Assembly: GCF_006443095.1 (NCBI RefSeq)
Contig: NZ_VFWZ01000005.1
Coordinates: forward strand, 62,001 to 126,000
Direction: 5' to 3'
Source of the DNA: Aquimarina algicola
GTDB lineage: Bacteria > Bacteroidota > Bacteroidia > Flavobacteriales > Flavobacteriaceae
Length of the DNA: 64,000 nucleotides
Within the stretch, counting starts at the first letter, position 1; the number at the start of each line of letters is the position of its first letter. Below the pieces are notes generated by a model that was not told where the DNA came from, ran no database searches, and saw only the letters and a list, made by a program, of their open reading frames with translations. Made by a program: the position numbers and the translations under genes. Of this stretch, positions 26,925 to 35,577 are shown piece after piece.

Positions 26925-28286
26925 CTAACGAACGTATACTGTTTTTTTATTTACAAACTCTAGTATACCTTCTTTAGAGAGTTCTCTTCCGTACCCAGAG
27001 TTTTTTGTGCCTCCAAAGGGTAATCTAGGATCTGACTTTACCATTTCATTAATGAAAAAAGCACCATCTTCGATCTTATCGATTTGTTTTCTGGCGTTTT
27101 CTATGTCTTCTGTAAATAGCATTGTTCCTAATCCAAATTTGGATTGAGAAGCTAATTGTATAGAATGTTCTCGATCCTCTGCCTTTGTAAAAGCGGCAAC
27201 AGGACCAAAAACTTCTTCGTCGAATACGGGCATACCGGGAGTGACGTTTTCTATTATTGTAGGCTCAAAAAATGCTTTTTTATATTTATTACCTATTACT
27301 ACTTTTGCACCCATTTTTAAGGACTCATTTATTTGTTCCTGTAATTCTTTTACAAAATCTTCTTTTGCAAGAGTGCTGATCTCTGTTTTGGGATCAGTAG
27401 GTGCTCCAAATCGTAGTTTTTGTAATTCAGATTTGAATTTTTCTACAAACTCATCATAAATTTCTTCAACAATAATGAAGCGTTTTGCAGCAATACAACT
27501 TTGACCAGCATTTTGCATTCTGGCATTTACTATTGTTTTTATATATTTATCTAAATCAGCATCTTCCCATATTATACAGGCATTGTTTCCACCGAGTTCT
27601 AAAACTGTTTTTTTTAAGTGTTCTCCTGTGATTTTTGAGATCGCTTTTCCTGCCTTTTCGCTACCCGTAAGGGTTACTGCTTTTATATTTTTATTTTCAA
27701 TTATACTTCTAACTTGTTTGTGTGATACTAGAACTGTCTGGAAGCAACCTTCTTGATATCCTGCGGTTTCAAATACTCTTTGGATCGCAAGAGCACATCC
27801 TGTTACATTATCAGCATGTTTTACTAATACCGTATTTCCTGCTGTAAGTGTTGGAATTGCAAACCTCAATACTTGCCAAAAAGGATAGTTCCAAGGCATT
27901 ATTGCCAAAATAACGCCCATTGGATCGTAACTGATAAAACTTTCTTGTGCTTCGGTTTTAATTATATCATCAGAAAGAAATTGTATGGCATTTTCTTTAT
28001 AAAATTCGATTAACCAAATACATTTTTCAATTTCAGCAATACTCTCCTTATAAGGTTTACCCATTTCATGAGTTATAAAATTGGCACATTGCTCTTTTTG
28101 TTCTTCCAGAGTTTTTTTGAGATTATTTAATTTATTAATCCTTTTATCCAAGGAAATACTTTTCCAGGTTTGAAATATTTCTGCAGATTTGTTGATCGTC
28201 TCTATAACCTGTTCTTCGGTAAATCGCTTATATTCTTTTAATATTTCTCCTGTAAATGGATATATAGTTCTTATTATATTAGACAT
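26925..28286 (-). CDS. NAD(P)-dependent aldehyde dehydrogenase, succinate-semialdehyde type
   Basis: A 453-residue cytosolic enzyme of the ALDH superfamily. MPWNYPFWQVLRF and GNTVLVKHADN form the cofactor site, TLTGSEKAGKAI the Rossmann segment, VLELGGNNACI holds the general-base Glu, and NAGQSCIAAKRFI the catalytic Cys. EVFGPVAAF and PFGGTKNSGYGRELS are further family marks. Length and motifs fit the short succinate-semialdehyde dehydrogenase (Sad/GabD-like) group, which oxidises semialdehydes and other aliphatic aldehydes. It could detoxify aldehydes under stress. Neighbouring genes do not define a pathway. Confidence 0.87.
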   Translation of the reverse strand: MSNIIRTIYPFTGEILKEYKRFTEEQVIETINKSAEIFQTWKSISLDKRINKLNNLKKTLEEQKEQCANFITHEMGKPYKESIAEIEKCIWLIEFYKENAIQFLSDDIIKTEAQESFISYDPMGVILAIMPWNYPFWQVLRFAIPTLTAGNTVLVKHADNVTGCALAIQRVFETAGYQEGCFQTVLVSHKQVRSIIENKNIKAVTLTGSEKAGKAISKITGEHLKKTVLELGGNNACIIWEDADLDKYIKTIVNARMQNAGQSCIAAKRFIIVEEIYDEFVEKFKSELQKLRFGAPTDPKTEISTLAKEDFVKELQEQINESLKMGAKVVIGNKYKKAFFEPTIIENVTPGMPVFDEEVFGPVAAFTKAEDREHSIQLASQSKFGLGTMLFTEDIENARKQIDKIEDGAFFINEMVKSDPRLPFGGTKNSGYGRELSKEGILEFVNKKTVYVR

Positions 28287-28465
28287 GTTATCTTTCTTTT
28301 TGTTTTCTTAAAATTATGAGTTCTCTTAGGACTGGATTAACGCTTTTAATACAATTTTTGATTCTTTTACTCGGTAATCATTTACGTTAATATCCTTATG
28401 ATTTGAGTTAAATAGAATGCTTGATTTTCAAGAAATTTGAGTAAGAATCATAAAAAAATAAAAAA

Positions 28466-28795
28466 ATGAGTAACAATAGTAATACAGTATTAGGAATATT
28501 AGCAGGAACAGCAATTGGGGCTACTCTTGGAATTTTATTTGCGCCAGACAAAGGAGTAAACACTCGTAGGAAAATAGTTGATGAAGCAGCCAATACAAGA
28601 GATAGGATCGCTGATGGAGCGTCTGACATAAAACATCAAGTAGTAGATACATTATCAACAAAAAAAGAAACTCTTGATGACCAATTAGAACACATAGTTT
28701 CTGATGCAAGCCATAAGGCCGAAGATTTGATAACTTCTCTTGAGAGTAAGTTGGAAAGATTGAGAGCAAAAACTAAAAAATTACAAAAGTCATAA
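28466..28795 (+). CDS. YtxH domain protein
   Basis: A 109-residue protein. The N-terminus is a glycine-rich membrane helix (TVLGILAGTAIGATLGILFAPDKG) followed by TRRKIVDEAANTRDRI and a long charged helix ending KLERLRAKTKKLQKS. This is the YtxH family, small stress-linked membrane-anchored coiled-coil proteins. Its stop overlaps the start of the next gene by one base (TAATG), so the two are translationally coupled. It begins a three-gene plus-strand operon. Confidence 0.87.
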   Translation: MSNNSNTVLGILAGTAIGATLGILFAPDKGVNTRRKIVDEAANTRDRIADGASDIKHQVVDTLSTKKETLDDQLEHIVSDASHKAEDLITSLESKLERLRAKTKKLQKS

Positions 28796-29142
28796 TGGGA
28801 GTTCTAAAGGCGATACAAGAAACATCTGATAAAGCTCTTAATTCTGGAGAAGCTTATATAAAAGTTTCTCAAGAATATTACAGACTTAAAGCTTTTCAGC
28901 AACTGGCAAGAGCATTCTCTTTTTTGAGCAAATTGGCCGTAATTGGCGGCCTTTTTTTTCTTGCCTTAATATTTTTGACGGTATCAACGGCAATTTGGTT
29001 GGGTGAACTTATCGGAAGTGTTTCTTTAGCCTGTATGTTGATCTCTACAGGACTGTTTTTGTGTACTCTATTATTATACTTTACTCGAAAACAAATTGAT
29101 AAAATTATAATTCGCAAAATGTCTAAAGAGTTTTTTGATTAA
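28795..29142 (+). CDS. Holin-superfamily III-like (phage holin family) membrane protein
   Basis: A 115-residue protein with two membrane helices (LAVIGGLFFLALIFLTVSTAIWLGELIG and VSLACMLISTGLFLCTLLLYF) between a helical N-terminus and a short basic tail (RKQIDKIIIRKMSKEFFD). This layout matches the phage-holin/YqjE-like family that often pairs with YtxH. The name does not imply lysis. It is the middle gene of the ytxH operon and probably acts with its partners on envelope stability under stress. Confidence 0.78.
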   Translation: MGVLKAIQETSDKALNSGEAYIKVSQEYYRLKAFQQLARAFSFLSKLAVIGGLFFLALIFLTVSTAIWLGELIGSVSLACMLISTGLFLCTLLLYFTRKQIDKIIIRKMSKEFFD

Positions 29143-29144
29143 TC

Positions 29145-29351
29145 ATGAAAAAAACATATTCATCATTCAAAGAGATTGAAAGAGATTTACAAGCTCTTAA
29201 TCTTCAACGTAAAATATCATTTGAAGAAATCAAAGTATTAAAATACGAATTGAAGGAGGATTTACAACCTTATCAATGGCTTTCTACTATAATGAATTTG
29301 ATAAAAAAATATGGTGTTCTTTACCTTCTAAAGCGACTTTTTAAATCATAA
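29145..29351 (+). CDS. Small protein, third gene of the ytxH operon
   Basis: A 68-residue protein starting two bases after the previous stop. It is helical and charged (SFKEIERDLQALNLQRKISFEEIKVLKYELKEDL) with a weakly hydrophobic C-terminal helix (STIMNLIKKYGVLYLLKRLF). It resembles small unknown proteins that accompany YtxH and holin-like genes in flavobacteria. Function is not known. Confidence 0.78.
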   Translation: MKKTYSSFKEIERDLQALNLQRKISFEEIKVLKYELKEDLQPYQWLSTIMNLIKKYGVLYLLKRLFKS

Positions 29352-29366
29352 AATTTGATTTAGAAT

Positions 29367-30431
29367 TTATGCTTGATGAGAAACTTCTTCTACCGGCAAT
29401 TCAGCTCTGTTTTTAAATTCATTAGGACTGATGTCGTATTTTTCTTTGAATATTTTAGAAAAATAACTTCTACTACTAAATCCGATTGAATATACGATCT
29501 CAGAAATATTCATTTCTGTCGTAGCTATTAGATCTCTAGCTACTTCTAATCGAACATGTCTAATATATTCTGTTACCGTTTTTGCATATAGCAACTTAAA
29601 TCCTTCTTGCAATTTGGCTTGAGGTAATCCTGATTCTGAGGATAATTGCTCTAAAGAATAATCTTTTGCCACATTGTTTATTATTTTTTTAGCAAGGTTT
29701 CTTATTATTTTAAGTTCACGTTTCAATAGGGTAGTGGGGAGCACTTCTTCTTTCATAGCACGATCATGCTGTTGTATATGCATTGATAAAATTTGATATA
29801 TCATACCTTCTATCTGCAAAATACGGATCATACCTTTTTGCTTTACTTTGCGCAAGGCTGCGATTTTGTCTGCCAATTTAAGATTAAAGGTTCCAAAATA
29901 AGCAAAGGTATTTTCATGATCAGTATCCATAAAAACTTCGTAAAGCTTTTTATTGAGTTGAGATACATTATTAAGTCTTTTCTTGAGGTATTGTTTCCTG
30001 GCAATTTGAATAACATTAATTTCTAGTTTTTCATCTTTTGGTAAGTATCCATAGTTATGACCACCATCTCTACTGGTAATAATTACAGATTGAAATTGTT
30101 CAAGTTTTCTAATTTCAGATTGATAACCAAATCGATGTCCACAATATCCGGTAAGGCAATATGCAAAATGTATTGGATTATATTCTGAAGCATCCATAAT
30201 GAGAATAAAGTTCTTGTGAAATCTAATATCATATTCCAGAAGATTTACACCCCAATCAAAAGTTATAAAACGAATACTACCATGAGCATTCAAATTGTTT
30301 ACTGTAAGTGTATATTCTCCCCATCGTTCTTGTATAGTTCCACCGATTACCTCTTGTATTTGTCTTACAGTGCCTTCGGTACTTTTAGCATTTATTGGGA
30401 TCTCTATTGCTTCTTCTAGCGTTGTCATCAT
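29367..30431 (-). CDS. AraC family regulator with shared unusual N-terminal domain (copy 1)
   Basis: A 354-residue regulator. The C-terminal 95 residues are the two AraC helix-turn-helix motifs (LEQLSSESGLPQAKLQEGFKLL and ISEIVYSIGFSSRSYFSKIFKEKY). The N-terminal 150 residues include ERWGEYTLTVNN, FITFDWGVNLLEYD and a cupin-like beta segment; the ligand is unknown. The genes at 45605, 47944 and 49153 have the same layout. It is convergent with the ytxH operon, 15 bases away, and likely regulates genes in this stress region. That target is inference. Confidence 0.88.
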   Translation of the reverse strand: MMTTLEEAIEIPINAKSTEGTVRQIQEVIGGTIQERWGEYTLTVNNLNAHGSIRFITFDWGVNLLEYDIRFHKNFILIMDASEYNPIHFAYCLTGYCGHRFGYQSEIRKLEQFQSVIITSRDGGHNYGYLPKDEKLEINVIQIARKQYLKKRLNNVSQLNKKLYEVFMDTDHENTFAYFGTFNLKLADKIAALRKVKQKGMIRILQIEGMIYQILSMHIQQHDRAMKEEVLPTTLLKRELKIIRNLAKKIINNVAKDYSLEQLSSESGLPQAKLQEGFKLLYAKTVTEYIRHVRLEVARDLIATTEMNISEIVYSIGFSSRSYFSKIFKEKYDISPNEFKNRAELPVEEVSHQA

Positions 30432-30589
30432 GGATAATAGAATTTTTGGTTGCTAATGTTTTGTTTATTTCTTTTGTAAAAATACTAAACAAAAAGAAGA
30501 TTTGTTTTAATAGTACCTATAAATGTTTGTTAATCACATAATATTCTTTATTTGCAAAATACTGTTTTTTAAGTTTTTATAAGCACAAA

Positions 30590-30620
30590 AAAAGATTCTT
30601 CTGATTAAGAAGAATCTTTT
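30590..30620 (-). terminator. Strong terminator
   Basis: AAAAGATTCTTCT and AGAAGAATCTTTT form a perfect 13-base stem around a five-base loop. It follows the minus-strand gene at 30655. Confidence 0.85.
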
Positions 30621-30654
30621 CACAAAAACAAATTAAATATCAATCATTATAATC

Positions 30655-31122
30655 CTAGATAGAGTCAAATTCGTCTACATAGAAAAAATCTTTGTCCTCG
30701 TTATTCACAAAGTAAACACCTTCTCCAAAAATATATTCCATATTTTTATCATCAACTAAAACCATAAAACCTCTTTCTGTTGGTTTTAGTTCAAAACTAT
30801 CTTTGGCGTCTTTGATATACCTTAATACTATATATTTGTCATAATCATCATACTCATCACTATCTACATATATAAGTTTTGTTACCTGTTGAGTTGATGG
30901 TATACGTTCTTGATTTACTTTTTTCTTATCTTCTTCATTTAATTTTACATTAGATTCAGCAGTTTTATAGATCGTGATTTTGTATGGAACTGTATTGCCA
31001 TCCTTTTTAAAATTAAAAATCTTCGTAGTTTTTGTTTTTTCTATTTGTTTATTGTTTTGTGCTACAATACCTGTGATTGTAAATACCAATAATGTCGTAA
31101 ATAATATTTTTAACTTTTTCAT
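30655..31122 (-). CDS. Secreted hypothetical protein
   Basis: A 155-residue protein with a signal peptide (LFTTLLVFTITGIVAQ). The mature part starts KQIEKTKTTKIFNFKKDG and is acidic towards the end (SDEYDDYDKY, NNEDKDFFYVDEFDS). No domain is recognised. It should be periplasmic. It is 27 bases downstream of the dps gene on the same strand and ends at a strong terminator, so the two are probably cotranscribed. Confidence 0.75.
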   Translation of the reverse strand: MKKLKILFTTLLVFTITGIVAQNNKQIEKTKTTKIFNFKKDGNTVPYKITIYKTAESNVKLNEEDKKKVNQERIPSTQQVTKLIYVDSDEYDDYDKYIVLRYIKDAKDSFELKPTERGFMVLVDDKNMEYIFGEGVYFVNNEDKDFFYVDEFDSI

Positions 31123-31149
31123 TTTTCTAATTTTTTTAATTAATACTAC

Positions 31150-31656
31150 TTATGCCTGTTTAATCATTGATGTACCCAATTGATCTGCCGTATTTTTATA
31201 CCAGGCATTAAGCATCCAACTTAATTTTTCTAATTCTCTTATATAAGCTCCTATCATATCTATAGTACCCTCATCACCTGCTGTTTCTGCATGTTTTAAA
31301 ATTACTCGCATTTGTGATAATAGTTTTTTATGATCTTCTAATAATTCCTTTACCATTTCTGTATCTTTCAGTAAAGGAGAAATTTCTTTTACAGTCGCCA
31401 TGTTAATATATTCCTGAAATTGACTAACCGGGTGATGCTGTAATGTTAAAACGCGCTCTGCTATCTCATCAATCTTTACTTTTGCATCGTTATACAGTTC
31501 TTCAAATTTTTCATGAAGGTCAAAAAAATTCTTACCTAAAATGTTCCAATGAAATCCTCTCAGTTTTTGGTAGTATAGATTGTAATCTGCCAAAAGTATA
31601 TTTAGTTCTAATACTACAGGTAAAAGTTTTTTCTCGTTCATATTCAAATAATTCAT
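31150..31656 (-). CDS. dps: Dps family ferritin-like DNA-protection protein
   Basis: A 168-residue protein (start MNYLNMNEKKLLP; an upstream ATG at 31710 would add residues unlike the family, and 31641 is also possible). YQKLRGFHWNILGKNFFDLHEKFEELYNDAKVKIDEIAERVLTL carries the intersubunit ferroxidase residues: the His before Trp, then Asp and Glu in the KIDEIAER helix. The C-terminal helix (LEKLSWMLNAWYKNTADQLG) is also typical. Twelve subunits form a shell that stores iron and uses up hydrogen peroxide. The neighbouring secreted protein probably shares its transcript. Confidence 0.92.
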   Translation of the reverse strand: MNYLNMNEKKLLPVVLELNILLADYNLYYQKLRGFHWNILGKNFFDLHEKFEELYNDAKVKIDEIAERVLTLQHHPVSQFQEYINMATVKEISPLLKDTEMVKELLEDHKKLLSQMRVILKHAETAGDEGTIDMIGAYIRELEKLSWMLNAWYKNTADQLGTSMIKQA

Positions 31657-31801
31657 GATTCTGTTTTTAGGTTTATGTATAAGAAACGATTTCTTATTTG
31701 TCTGATACAAAGATATAATGAGGTGTAATTTCCCTTTTGCTCATATGCCATTAATCTTAACTCTATTATAAATAGTATTGATATCTACCTTTATATAGCA
31801 G

Positions 31802-32521
31802 CTATCTATATTCCGGATTCTCAAAGTTCCAGCGAGTACCATCATCCCATTCTGTTCTAGAATTACCGTAAGCAGGATATCCTTGATACGTTTTGAGCAT
31901 TTTTGCTAAATGAAGTAGGTTATAAGTAGTAAATGTTGTATTTCTGTTGGTAAATTCATTGTTTTTTGCGTTGGATTCTTTATCCAAATAGCTTGGTCCC
32001 GGACCTACTTCTCCTATCCATCCACAGTCTGCTTGTGGCGGGATGCTAAAACCCAAATGTTGTAGTGAATATAATATACCCATTGCCGAATGCTTGATCC
32101 CATCCTCGTTACCGGTTATAATACATCCCCCGGCCTTGCCATAATATATGTATTGTCCTTTGCTATTGGTTTTGTCACTCATCCCATATAACCTTTCTAT
32201 AAGTTTTGTCGCTATAGAAGATTTTTCTCCTAACCAGATGGGAGTTCCAATAACTAGTATATCGGCATCTATTATTTTACTGTAGATTTTATGCCATTCG
32301 TCTTTTTTTTTGCCTTGTTCAGTCATATCCGGTAGTAGCCCATGTGCTATATCATAATCTGCAAATCTTAGGTATTCTACTGTAACGTTTTCTGATTTCA
32401 TGATTTGCATAGAAACCTTCATCAATCCTTCTGTATGGCTTGTTGTGCCTGATGTTTTAAGGGTGCAATTGATATATAACGCTTTTAATCCTGAAAAATC
32501 ATTCTTTTCTTTCTTATCCAT
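31802..32521 (-). CDS. Flavodoxin-fold NAD(P)H-dependent oxidoreductase
   Basis: A 239-residue protein of the NADPH-dependent FMN reductase/WrbA-like group. LKALYINCTLKTSGTTSHTEGL is the first strand and phosphate-binding loop, ADILVIGTPIWLGEKSSIATKLIERL the second flavin-binding stretch, and GKAGGCIITGNEDG the third. The C-terminus carries about 60 additional residues (TWNLLHLAKMLKTY-like helix and an aromatic tail). It probably reduces quinones or other compounds with bound FMN. It is a monocistronic gene upstream of dps and fits an oxidative stress role. Confidence 0.82.
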   Translation of the reverse strand: MDKKEKNDFSGLKALYINCTLKTSGTTSHTEGLMKVSMQIMKSENVTVEYLRFADYDIAHGLLPDMTEQGKKKDEWHKIYSKIIDADILVIGTPIWLGEKSSIATKLIERLYGMSDKTNSKGQYIYYGKAGGCIITGNEDGIKHSAMGILYSLQHLGFSIPPQADCGWIGEVGPGPSYLDKESNAKNNEFTNRNTTFTTYNLLHLAKMLKTYQGYPAYGNSRTEWDDGTRWNFENPEYR

Positions 32522-32837
32522 TTGTATTACGATTTGTGATATAAAAAATGATTTTAAAATTGTTTAATTTGAAAACAATAAAAGAGTGCTATCGATGCAA
32601 ATGTGTGCTGTATTGCTATTTGATTATTGAATTATAAATACGATAAAGCCAACTTCTTAATTTTATATGATCTACACTTAATAATATGTTGTGAGCTTAC
32701 CTTAAAAAGAGTGATTTTCTTAAAGTGTTTTTCAATATTATACTTGTATTTTATGTTAAAAAAAAGTTCTTAGATCAAATATTTTTCTATGTTTGTCAAT
32801 TGTTAAAATTAAGTTAAATAAATAAAGTGTTTTACGT
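32522..32837. promoter_or_regulatory. 316-base divergent control region
   Basis: This stretch lies between the divergent flavodoxin-type gene and the gene at 32838. It has no open frame of note and is AT-rich throughout. It must contain both promoters, but no element could be placed with confidence. Confidence 0.35.
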
Positions 32838-33293
32838 ATGAGTATTAGAAATCAAATTAGTATTGAAATCGCAGAAGAAGTTATCGAATCTGTATTAGAA
32901 AAATTACAAGAGTGCAAAAACGAACTTGCTCCCTTTTTGCAAGCGCTTACCGATGCCGATCGAAGAGGAATGCTCAAACTTGGTGATAGATCTATCCCTA
33001 CGGTACAAAAAGTAAAATCGTATGTAGATACTAATCCAGAGTTTTTACCGGGGTACATGAGTAAAGAAGAATTCTTGAAGGATGAAAAAGTAGTTACACA
33101 ATTATCACCGGTTGTAAATATCCTTAGACAACTTACCTCTGATGTAAGTGATACCCAAATGTTGGCGGGTAGCGAAGCTTTTCAGGCAGCATTATTGTAT
33201 TATGGACAAGTACGCGAAGCAGATCAAAAAGGGGTAACTAGTGCAAAACCTATCTATCAGGATTTAAAGCAACGTTTTTCTAAAAAGAAATAA
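32838..33293 (+). CDS. Conserved hypothetical soluble protein
   Basis: A 151-residue cytosolic protein without membrane segments. It is mainly helical: EIAEEVIESVLEKLQECKNELAPFLQ, then LTDADRRGMLKLGDRSIPTVQKVKSYV, and a C-terminal region (SEAFQAALLYYGQVREADQKG). The pattern DRRGM...GDRS and the length recall a family of unnamed Bacteroidota proteins, but no function is known to me. It stands alone with a clear terminator at 33317. Confidence 0.8.
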   Translation: MSIRNQISIEIAEEVIESVLEKLQECKNELAPFLQALTDADRRGMLKLGDRSIPTVQKVKSYVDTNPEFLPGYMSKEEFLKDEKVVTQLSPVVNILRQLTSDVSDTQMLAGSEAFQAALLYYGQVREADQKGVTSAKPIYQDLKQRFSKKK

Positions 33294-33316
33294 CAATTAG
33301 AGTTGTATGATTATCA

Positions 33317-33342
33317 AAAAAGCCACTTGATAGTGGCTTTTT
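33317..33342 (+). terminator. Rho-independent terminator
   Basis: AAAAAGCCACT and AGTGGCTTTTT form a perfect 11-base stem with loop TGAT. It lies 24 bases after the stop of the gene at 32838. Confidence 0.9.
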
Positions 33343-33438
33343 CTCCTTTTTACCTAAAACAACATACTAATTAAGTACGTTCACCTACTTTATAACTACT
33401 TCTTTCAACTTATTAAGTATTATGATCATCTTTATGTA

Positions 33439-33492
33439 TTAATTTTTTAACTTATGAAGTACTAATTACTCCTTAATAAGTTAAAAAATTAA
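33439..33492. repeat. Perfect 17-base inverted repeat
   Basis: TTAATTTTTTAACTTAT (33439-33455) and ATAAGTTAAAAAATTAA (33476-33492) are separated by 20 bases. It lies in the 323-base gap 33294-33616, which holds no gene. The arms also contain short AAGTA/TACTT strings that recur through the gap. Confidence 0.6.
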
Positions 33493-33522
33493 CAAAATAA
33501 GAACTTCTATATACTTATTTTG
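33493..33522. repeat. Adjacent 9-base inverted repeat
   Basis: CAAAATAAG (33493-33501) and CTTATTTTG (33514-33522) form a second hairpin immediately after the 17-base pair. Together they make a two-hairpin structure downstream of the minus-strand thioredoxin-like gene. Confidence 0.5.
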
Positions 33523-33616
33523 TTTGTCAATACTTTCTTGGATCTGTACCTTGATCTTTATTACATGTCGTTTTCTTATCTAATTCTGAGTATAGATCTC
33601 TCAAATTGATCTTACT

Positions 33617-34195
33617 CTATATCGTTAGGAACATCTCTTCCATTCCTCTTTTGGTGCTTACTTCTGCAATTTGTATAATGTGGTTATGTTCATCCAGCAA
33701 AAATGTAGTTGGGGTGCTATCGATTTGATATTCTGCAAATGTTTGTAAATCGCCAGAGGTAAGCGTAAAGTGGTAATTTTTGTCTTCTTGTGTTTTTTTG
33801 ATGTCTTGCACAGTGGTATTAGCTTTGACTACAATAACCTCAAAGGCACCATATGCTTTTGCAAAAGCGTCTAGTTCTGGGTAAAAAGCCTCACAATGCT
33901 CACAACTATTTTCTGCAAATACCAATATTTTTTTCTTCTTAGACAATTGTGCTAATCCAAAGGTATTACCATTTTTATCTTTGGCCTTGATTTCAGGAGC
34001 GGGGATTTGAGGTTCTTGACTATTAGTATCTAAATGATCTATAGGATTGTGCTCTTTTGTAGACAATTTGTGTAGTTGAGCTTTTGTATCTTTTAGAGAA
34101 AGACTTAAATCGACAATTGTATATATAGACAATATGATAACTATAGTGAAGGCAATGCTTATACCATAAATACCTTTATTTTTATTCTTTATCAT
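33617..34195 (-). CDS. TlpA/thioredoxin-like protein, membrane anchored
   Basis: A 192-residue protein with an N-terminal signal anchor (IYGISIAFTIVIILSIYTIVDLSL) and a thioredoxin-fold domain facing the periplasm. The redox motif is CEHC in FAENSCEHCEAFYPELDAFAKAYG, and the cis-proline region is QIDSTPTTFLLDEHNHIIQIA. The -C-E-H-C- pair is like that of TlpA/ResA-type proteins that reduce or form disulfides. It lies about 130 bases downstream of the aerolysin-like lipoprotein gene at 34329 on the same strand, with a hairpin between. That lipoprotein has two conserved cysteines, so a functional link is possible. Confidence 0.8.
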   Translation of the reverse strand: MIKNKNKGIYGISIAFTIVIILSIYTIVDLSLSLKDTKAQLHKLSTKEHNPIDHLDTNSQEPQIPAPEIKAKDKNGNTFGLAQLSKKKKILVFAENSCEHCEAFYPELDAFAKAYGAFEVIVVKANTTVQDIKKTQEDKNYHFTLTSGDLQTFAEYQIDSTPTTFLLDEHNHIIQIAEVSTKRGMEEMFLTI

Positions 34196-34237
34196 GATTG
34201 ATGATAATTTAAAATTTAAAAACTCACCTTTAATATA

Positions 34238-34273
34238 CTGCTCTGGTAGATGTAGATGATCAAACCAGAGCAG
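34238..34273. terminator. Hairpin after the aerolysin-like gene
   Basis: CTGCTCTGGT and ACCAGAGCAG form a perfect 10-base stem with a 16-base loop. The paralogous gene at 54015 is followed by a hairpin that also contains TGCTCTGG. It separates the lipoprotein gene from the thioredoxin-like gene. Confidence 0.6.
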
Positions 34274-34328
34274 CTTTTATGTGTTTTATTAAGCTATTGA
34301 CAATTTTTTATTTATCAGATCTTTGTCA

Positions 34329-35414
34329 CTAGAGATCAGTACAATTTTCTCTTTCTATTTCATATTTCCAGAAGTTACTTTTTACATTAAAGGTAAAAAA
34401 CTTCCTCTTTTCTTTGAATGCAGGAGGAAATAGTTCCATAGCTTTTCCTTTAGCTTCAGAAAAAATACGTCTTCTAGAATTACCATTTCCAACCGTTTGA
34501 TCTCGAACTATATCACCCTCTACAGTTGTTGTGATTTTATAGGTAATATCTTCAATAAAATTAGTTGCCAAAATTCTGAAATCACAACGCTTACCTTTAG
34601 GAATAATATCACCTGCAGTAAATATGATATTATCGGTCTTAGTTTCTGCAGTGGTTTTGATCGTTGTTTTGCTTTCTCCTAAGGTTTGTCCCTGAGTAAT
34701 TTCACCTGATATTCCGAAAAAAGTTCCGATCCCACTAGCACCAAGTGTGGTCTCAATAGTTAAATCTTTGGATTCAGATTTTTCTATAGATGTTTGTACA
34801 GTTACTGCTCTATTAAACGCGTCTTGACCATCCAAGTTTATATTTCTGTCAGGTCTTCCATTTTTGTTTAGTATTGTTACAGTAATAGGGCCTCTTACTC
34901 GCTTTCTGTCGGTATTTGTTTTGCTACGTGTCAATACCCATTTTGCTGAGGGTCTACTAATAGGTGATACAGCAGGAGAAGTATTAGATGAGAATTGTCT
35001 ATTAGCAACTCTAATACTTGTGTAATTGTTGGCTCCACTACCCGGAGCACCAAAAGCCTGAGTTACTTTAAAATTAATATTTCTACTTCTATTTAATACT
35101 GCGGATAACGCATCTCTGCCCATCCCATTTTTATTAAGGTCTTTTTCAGTAATAGGAAGTGTTCTCGTAATTCTCTGTTTTGCTTCGTTCTCAGCTTCTG
35201 CATCACGCATTGCTATGTAATCATCAAAAGGTATTTGCTTACCATCTTTGATGACAAATCCGTTTTCAAAAGAAGAGTCTGCAGGAATTTCGATAGATTC
35301 TCCACTTTCCTCTAAAGGAACTTGATCAGTCGTTTCTTCATTTTCACAAGAGACTATGCTCAAAGCAGCGAGCGATAGCATTATGAAACAATGTTTTGGT
35401 TTTAAGTTAATCAT
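34329..35414 (-). CDS. Lipoprotein with aerolysin/ETX-MTX2-like segment (copy 1)
   Basis: A 361-residue lipoprotein (LSIVSC, Cys23) with an acidic linker after the anchor. Residues about 202-302 alternate polar and nonpolar residues and are rich in Ser, Thr and Glu (VQTSIEKSESKDLTIETTLG, GESKTTIKTTAETKTDNI), then a Gly-rich turn, then IIPKGKRCDFRILATNF and ITYKITTTVEGDIV. This resembles the insertion and pore part of aerolysin-type beta pore-forming proteins, where a VPPGT-like turn precedes the last strand. Cys in KRCDFR and in the C-terminal NCTDL are kept in the paralogue at 54015 and may pair. The remaining family is not recognised. Function could be attack, defence or a structural surface protein. 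The upstream region holds a conserved operator set (35482-35577). Confidence 0.65.
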   Translation of the reverse strand: MINLKPKHCFIMLSLAALSIVSCENEETTDQVPLEESGESIEIPADSSFENGFVIKDGKQIPFDDYIAMRDAEAENEAKQRITRTLPITEKDLNKNGMGRDALSAVLNRSRNINFKVTQAFGAPGSGANNYTSIRVANRQFSSNTSPAVSPISRPSAKWVLTRSKTNTDRKRVRGPITVTILNKNGRPDRNINLDGQDAFNRAVTVQTSIEKSESKDLTIETTLGASGIGTFFGISGEITQGQTLGESKTTIKTTAETKTDNIIFTAGDIIPKGKRCDFRILATNFIEDITYKITTTVEGDIVRDQTVGNGNSRRRIFSEAKGKAMELFPPAFKEKRKFFTFNVKSNFWKYEIERENCTDL

Positions 35415-35481
35415 TATGATTTGTGTTTAATTAATTACTTCTTACTCTATTACATAGGGTTTTCAGATTCGCACCTTTTGT

Positions 35482-35577
35482 GTTGATCAACAGTATAAAA
35501 TTATTGCACATTGGTAAAACATTATGATAAAGTGGGTTGACAAAAGGTATACATATTAGGTATGCAATGAGTAAGCA
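35482..35577 (-). promoter_or_regulatory. Conserved control module, copy 1
   Basis: GTTGATCAAC (35482-35491) is a palindrome 67 bases upstream of the gene start. TAATTT on the minus strand ends 6 bases before it and may be the -7 element. Farther upstream are direct repeats GGGTTGACA (35534), AGGTATACA (35545), AGGTATGCA (35558) and GAGTAAGCA (35569), spaced 11, 13 and 11. The first repeat starts 52 bases from the palindrome. The same spacing and elements occur at 55143-55250 for the paralogue. Confidence 0.7.

Noticed and set aside
28795-29142. Phage holin as a sign of a prophage
   Set aside because: No lysin or structural phage gene is near. The gene is coupled to ytxH, as is usual for stress operons.
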